Positions 4,680-6,673 of a DNA stretch of 6,673 nt are shown one piece after another. A program made the position numbers and the translations under genes. Below the pieces are notes generated by a model. That model ran no database searches. It was not told the DNA's origin and was given only the letters and a program-made list of their open reading frames with translations. Position 1 is the stretch's first letter. Every line of letters begins with the position of its first letter. Source of the stretch: Vulcanimicrobiota bacterium (GTDB lineage Bacteria > Vulcanimicrobiota > Vulcanimicrobiia > Vulcanimicrobiales > Vulcanimicrobiaceae). The stretch spans positions 1 through 6,673 of the forward strand of contig PMFP01000132.1 of the NCBI GenBank assembly GCA_003155175.1. The letters are read 5' to 3'.

Positions 4680-5495
4680 TTGATACGCAGCCTTACCGCT
4701 AGCCTTATTTTGGCCGGCGTTCTCATCACTCCGATAGCCGCCGTAGCCGGAACGCCGGTCACCGCGACGATCATCGTTTCCGGACTCCAACAGACGACCG
4801 TCACCACGCAGGCCGACGACGTCGGTGCGCTGCTCGAAGAGCAGGGCATCCACCTCGGCCCGAGCGACCAAGTCACCCCGGCGCTCTCCGCGCGCGTTCC
4901 CGAAGACGGCGTCGTGCGCATCGATCGCGTGATCACGTGGGACAAGACCGAGAGCCGCAACATTGCCAGCGCCGTCGTCGAGCGTCCCGACTATGCGCTT
5001 GCGCCGGACGCGACCAAGGTCGTGTCGGCCGGACGATCCGGAGTTCGCGTCGTTACCGTGCGGTACACGCAACGCGGCGACGACGTGACCAAGCAGGTCG
5101 TCTCTTCGCGCATCGTGCAAACGATGCGTCCGCACGTCGTCGCAGTCGGCCTGGGCGAATACGCGGCCTTCCAACGCTTCGACCGCAATGCGCTCGACCG
5201 CACGTCGCGCATGGCGGGCGGCGTCATGCAAATGGTCGCGACCGCGTACACCGCGGGATGCTCGGGTTGCAGCGGCGTGACCGCGCTCGGCTATCGCGCC
5301 GGACACGGCATCGTCGCGGTGGATCCGCGCGTCATCCCGCTCGGAGCGCGGCTCTACATTCCCGGATACGGATACGCGATCGCCGGCGACACCGGCGGCG
5401 ACATTCGCGGCAACCGCATCGATCTCGGATTCAACTCCGAGCGCGACGCGATGATGTTCGGACGTCGAGCGATAACGGTTTACCGCATCAAGTAA
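4680..5495 (+). CDS. Secreted DUF348-G5-3D domain cell-wall protein (YabE/RpfB-like)
   Basis: Exported peptidoglycan-active protein, 271 aa from the TTG start. Residues 1-23 form a Sec signal peptide (Arg3, hydrophobic core, cleavage likely after AAVA). About 28-83 is a DUF348 ubiquitin-like domain (TVTTQADDVGALLEEQGI...VTPAL). About 85-157 is a G5 domain (ATKVVSAGRSGVRVVTVRY). About 184-269 is a 3D domain beginning MVATAYTAGCSGCSG, with Asp215 (VAVDPRVIPLG), Asp237 and Asp248 (GDTGGDIRGNRIDLGF) as the three namesake aspartates. 3D domains share the MltA double-psi barrel fold and are linked to lytic cleavage of glycan strands. No Rpf lysozyme-like domain is present, so it is closer to YabE than to RpfB. 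The gene overlaps rsmA by one base. The same neighbourhood (yabE/rpfB then ksgA) occurs in Bacillus and Actinobacteria. An upstream ATG at 4533 would give 320 aa but hides the signal peptide behind 49 unconvincing residues. Confidence 0.92.
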   Translation: MIRSLTASLILAGVLITPIAAVAGTPVTATIIVSGLQQTTVTTQADDVGALLEEQGIHLGPSDQVTPALSARVPEDGVVRIDRVITWDKTESRNIASAVVERPDYALAPDATKVVSAGRSGVRVVTVRYTQRGDDVTKQVVSSRIVQTMRPHVVAVGLGEYAAFQRFDRNALDRTSRMAGGVMQMVATAYTAGCSGCSGVTALGYRAGHGIVAVDPRVIPLGARLYIPGYGYAIAGDTGGDIRGNRIDLGFNSERDAMMFGRRAITVYRIK

Positions 5496-6328
5496 TGCAT
5501 CCCCGCGCGCTGCTGGACGCACGCGGGTTGCGGCCGAAGAAACGCTTCGGCCAGAACTTCCTGATGGACGCCGCGGCGTCGCATCGCATCGCACGGCTCG
5601 CGCTCGACGGCATCTCCGACCCTTACCGCGAACGCGTCCTCGAGATCGGCGCCGGCACGGGCGCGCTCACGGCCGCGCTCGTCGAAGCGGGCGCGAGCGT
5701 CACCGCACTGGAAATCGATCCCGACCTCGTCGCCATCTTGCGCGAGCGCGACGATCTGCGCGGCGCGGAGATCGTGCAGGCCGACGCCTTGGAGTTCGAC
5801 TTCGCCGCGTTCGGCGGCGGCGAAACCTGGCACGTCGCGGGAAATCTCCCATACAACGTTGCCACGCCGCTCGTCGCCGGCTTAACCGAAATGGAGGGCG
5901 GGCCGAAGTCGATCGTCGCGATGCTTCAAAAAGACGTCGCGGATCGTCTCGCGGCGCGGCCCGGAACCCCGGCGTACGGCAGCCTCTCGGTCGCGGTGCA
6001 GTACGCGATGACCGTCGAGCGCGCGTTCACGCTCGGACCCCGCCACTTTCATCCCAAGCCGAAGGTGGACTCCACGGTCGTCCGGCTGGTGCGGCGCGAC
6101 GAGCCCGCGGTGCGTCCGAAGGACCTCGCACTCTTCCGGAAGGTCGTGCGCGCCGCGTTCGCGTACCGCCGTAAGACACTCGCCAACAGTCTCGCGCTTG
6201 CGCTAGATATTGGTCGAGATACAATCACGCGCGCGATCGTCGCGGCGGACCTCGCTCCGGAGCTACGTGGTGAACGACTCGACCTCAACGATTTCGCCCG
6301 TTTGGCCGACGAGCTGGCCCAAGGATAG
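5495..6328 (+). CDS. rsmA: 16S rRNA (adenine1518-N6/adenine1519-N6)-dimethyltransferase
   Basis: RsmA/KsgA uses S-adenosylmethionine to dimethylate two adjacent adenosines in the 3'-terminal helix of 16S rRNA, a late check in 30S assembly; loss gives kasugamycin resistance. The 277-aa length is standard. Motifs are RPKKRFGQNFLMD (13-25), SAM motif I VLEIGAGTGALT (48-59), the acidic residue ALEIDPDL (71-78), QADALEF (95-101), catalytic NLPYNVATP (117-125), FHPKPKVDSTVVRL (185-198) and the C-terminal AFAYRRKTLANSL (221-233). The ATG is formed in TAATG with the stop of the 3D gene and has no Shine-Dalgarno, so it is likely translated by coupling. An open frame extends upstream through the 3D gene but is meaningless there. 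Confidence 0.97.
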   Translation: MHPRALLDARGLRPKKRFGQNFLMDAAASHRIARLALDGISDPYRERVLEIGAGTGALTAALVEAGASVTALEIDPDLVAILRERDDLRGAEIVQADALEFDFAAFGGGETWHVAGNLPYNVATPLVAGLTEMEGGPKSIVAMLQKDVADRLAARPGTPAYGSLSVAVQYAMTVERAFTLGPRHFHPKPKVDSTVVRLVRRDEPAVRPKDLALFRKVVRAAFAYRRKTLANSLALALDIGRDTITRAIVAADLAPELRGERLDLNDFARLADELAQG

Positions 6329-6673
6329 CTTTCGTCCCTGGCCCACCGCTCTGGTCTTCGGCGCGATCTTGGCGGCCTTCATCGTCGTGCTCTTGCTCGG
6401 CGTCGGCTGGCTCGCGGTGTGCTGCCGCCCGGCGCTGTTCGCGCGCGACATGAACGTCCTGCTCATGCCGTCGCTCGTCTTTCAGGGTTTTGGCGATCTC
6501 GCCGTGGCGGCCGTCGTCATCACCCAACTTCCGCAGCTCAGCGGCTTCCCGCCGCGCGCCATCGGTTTGGCCGTGCCGAACTCGTCGCAAGTCTTGACGG
6601 CGGTGCTGGGAGCCGTCGTGATGACGATCGTCGTTCAGTCGAGCTCCGCGGTGATCGAAAAATTGGCGCACAC
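6270..6673 (+). CDS. Multi-pass membrane protein, probably CPBP intramembrane protease family (5' part only)
   Basis: About 134 residues are visible before the window ends. After a hydrophilic N-terminus (about 1-26, Ser/Pro/Trp-rich) come three hydrophobic segments: about 27-50 (ALVFGAILAAFIVVLLLGVGWLAV), about 62-86 (LLMPSLVFQGFGDLAVAAVVITQLP) and about 105-126 (VLTAVLGAVVMTIVVQ). Between segments two and three the stretch 'LPQLSGFPPRAIGLAVPNS' resembles the linker 'lpxlxGxslxelGlxxP' typical of CPBP (CAAX/Abi) proteins. Their catalytic EExxxR and HxxxN motifs would lie beyond the right edge, so the family is inferred. The GTG at 6270 has GGAG 7 nt upstream; a tandem GTG at 6267 is equally in frame. 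It overlaps the end of rsmA by 59 nt in another frame. No ATG, GTG or TTG follows the rsmA stop early enough to keep the first membrane segment, which supports the overlap. Confidence 0.65.
   Translation, partial: MNDSTSTISPVWPTSWPKDSFRPWPTALVFGAILAAFIVVLLLGVGWLAVCCRPALFARDMNVLLMPSLVFQGFGDLAVAAVVITQLPQLSGFPPRAIGLAVPNSSQVLTAVLGAVVMTIVVQSSSAVIEKLAH

Noticed and set aside
4937..5494. In-frame N-terminal extension of RsmA
   Set aside because: The extension is the 3D gene in another frame; family length and motifs start at the ATG at 5495.
4620..5594. 324-codon minus-strand open frame opposite the 3D gene
   Set aside because: Low-complexity Arg/Asp/Val composition and antisense to a gene with clear domains.
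6285..6671. 128-codon minus-strand open frame at the right edge
   Set aside because: Charged low-complexity product antisense to the membrane protein; no start signal.

Overview
The window is about 6.7 kb of high-GC bacterial chromosome, densely packed with ordinary cellular genes and without any mobile element, tRNA, rRNA or CRISPR array that I can see. The gene content (YabE-type 3D-domain protein directly followed by rsmA, an alpha-glucosyl-diacylglycerol-synthase-like glycosyltransferase, an AAG-type glycosylase) and a LexA box of the GAAC-N4-GTTC type fit a Terrabacteria-like lineage. My tentative guess is Candidatus Eremiobacterota (WPS-2/Vulcanimicrobiota) or a related uncultured high-GC phylum. 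No gene here is a decisive marker, so the placement is a guess.

Layout. Positions 1-4425 are all read on the minus strand. In transcription order they encode a GT4 glycosyltransferase (4425-3271), a small protein that looks like a divergent RNase H fold (3208-2777), a 3-methyladenine DNA glycosylase (2767-2171), transcription terminator Rho (1985-525, followed by a very clear intrinsic terminator at 501-469), and a GNAT acetyltransferase that runs off the left edge (454-1). A divergent intergenic region of 254 bp (4426-4679) carries a probable plus-strand promoter and a hairpin-rich leader. On the plus strand follow a secreted DUF348-G5-3D cell-wall protein (4680-5495), rsmA/ksgA (5495-6328, TAATG overlap) and the start of a membrane protein, probably CPBP family (6270 to the right edge).

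The most interesting signal is in the 62-bp gap at 3209-3270. A near-consensus sigma70 promoter (TTGACG, 17-bp spacer, TAGAAT) carries a perfect GCGAAC-N4-GTTCGC palindrome in its spacer, the LexA/SOS box of Gram-positive and related bacteria. It lies directly upstream of the RNase H-like gene, whose stop codon is 9 bp from the glycosylase start. Read together, this is a compact two-gene, apparently SOS-inducible DNA-repair operon pairing an uncharacterised RNase H-fold protein with an alkylbase glycosylase. The operator and promoter are seen directly; the RNase H assignment and the functional coupling are inference.

The rest is conserved housekeeping. Rho has its own extended -10 promoter and a leader of about 110 nt. 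The 3D protein and rsmA form a translationally coupled pair that matches the yabE/rpfB-ksgA order of Firmicutes and Actinobacteria.
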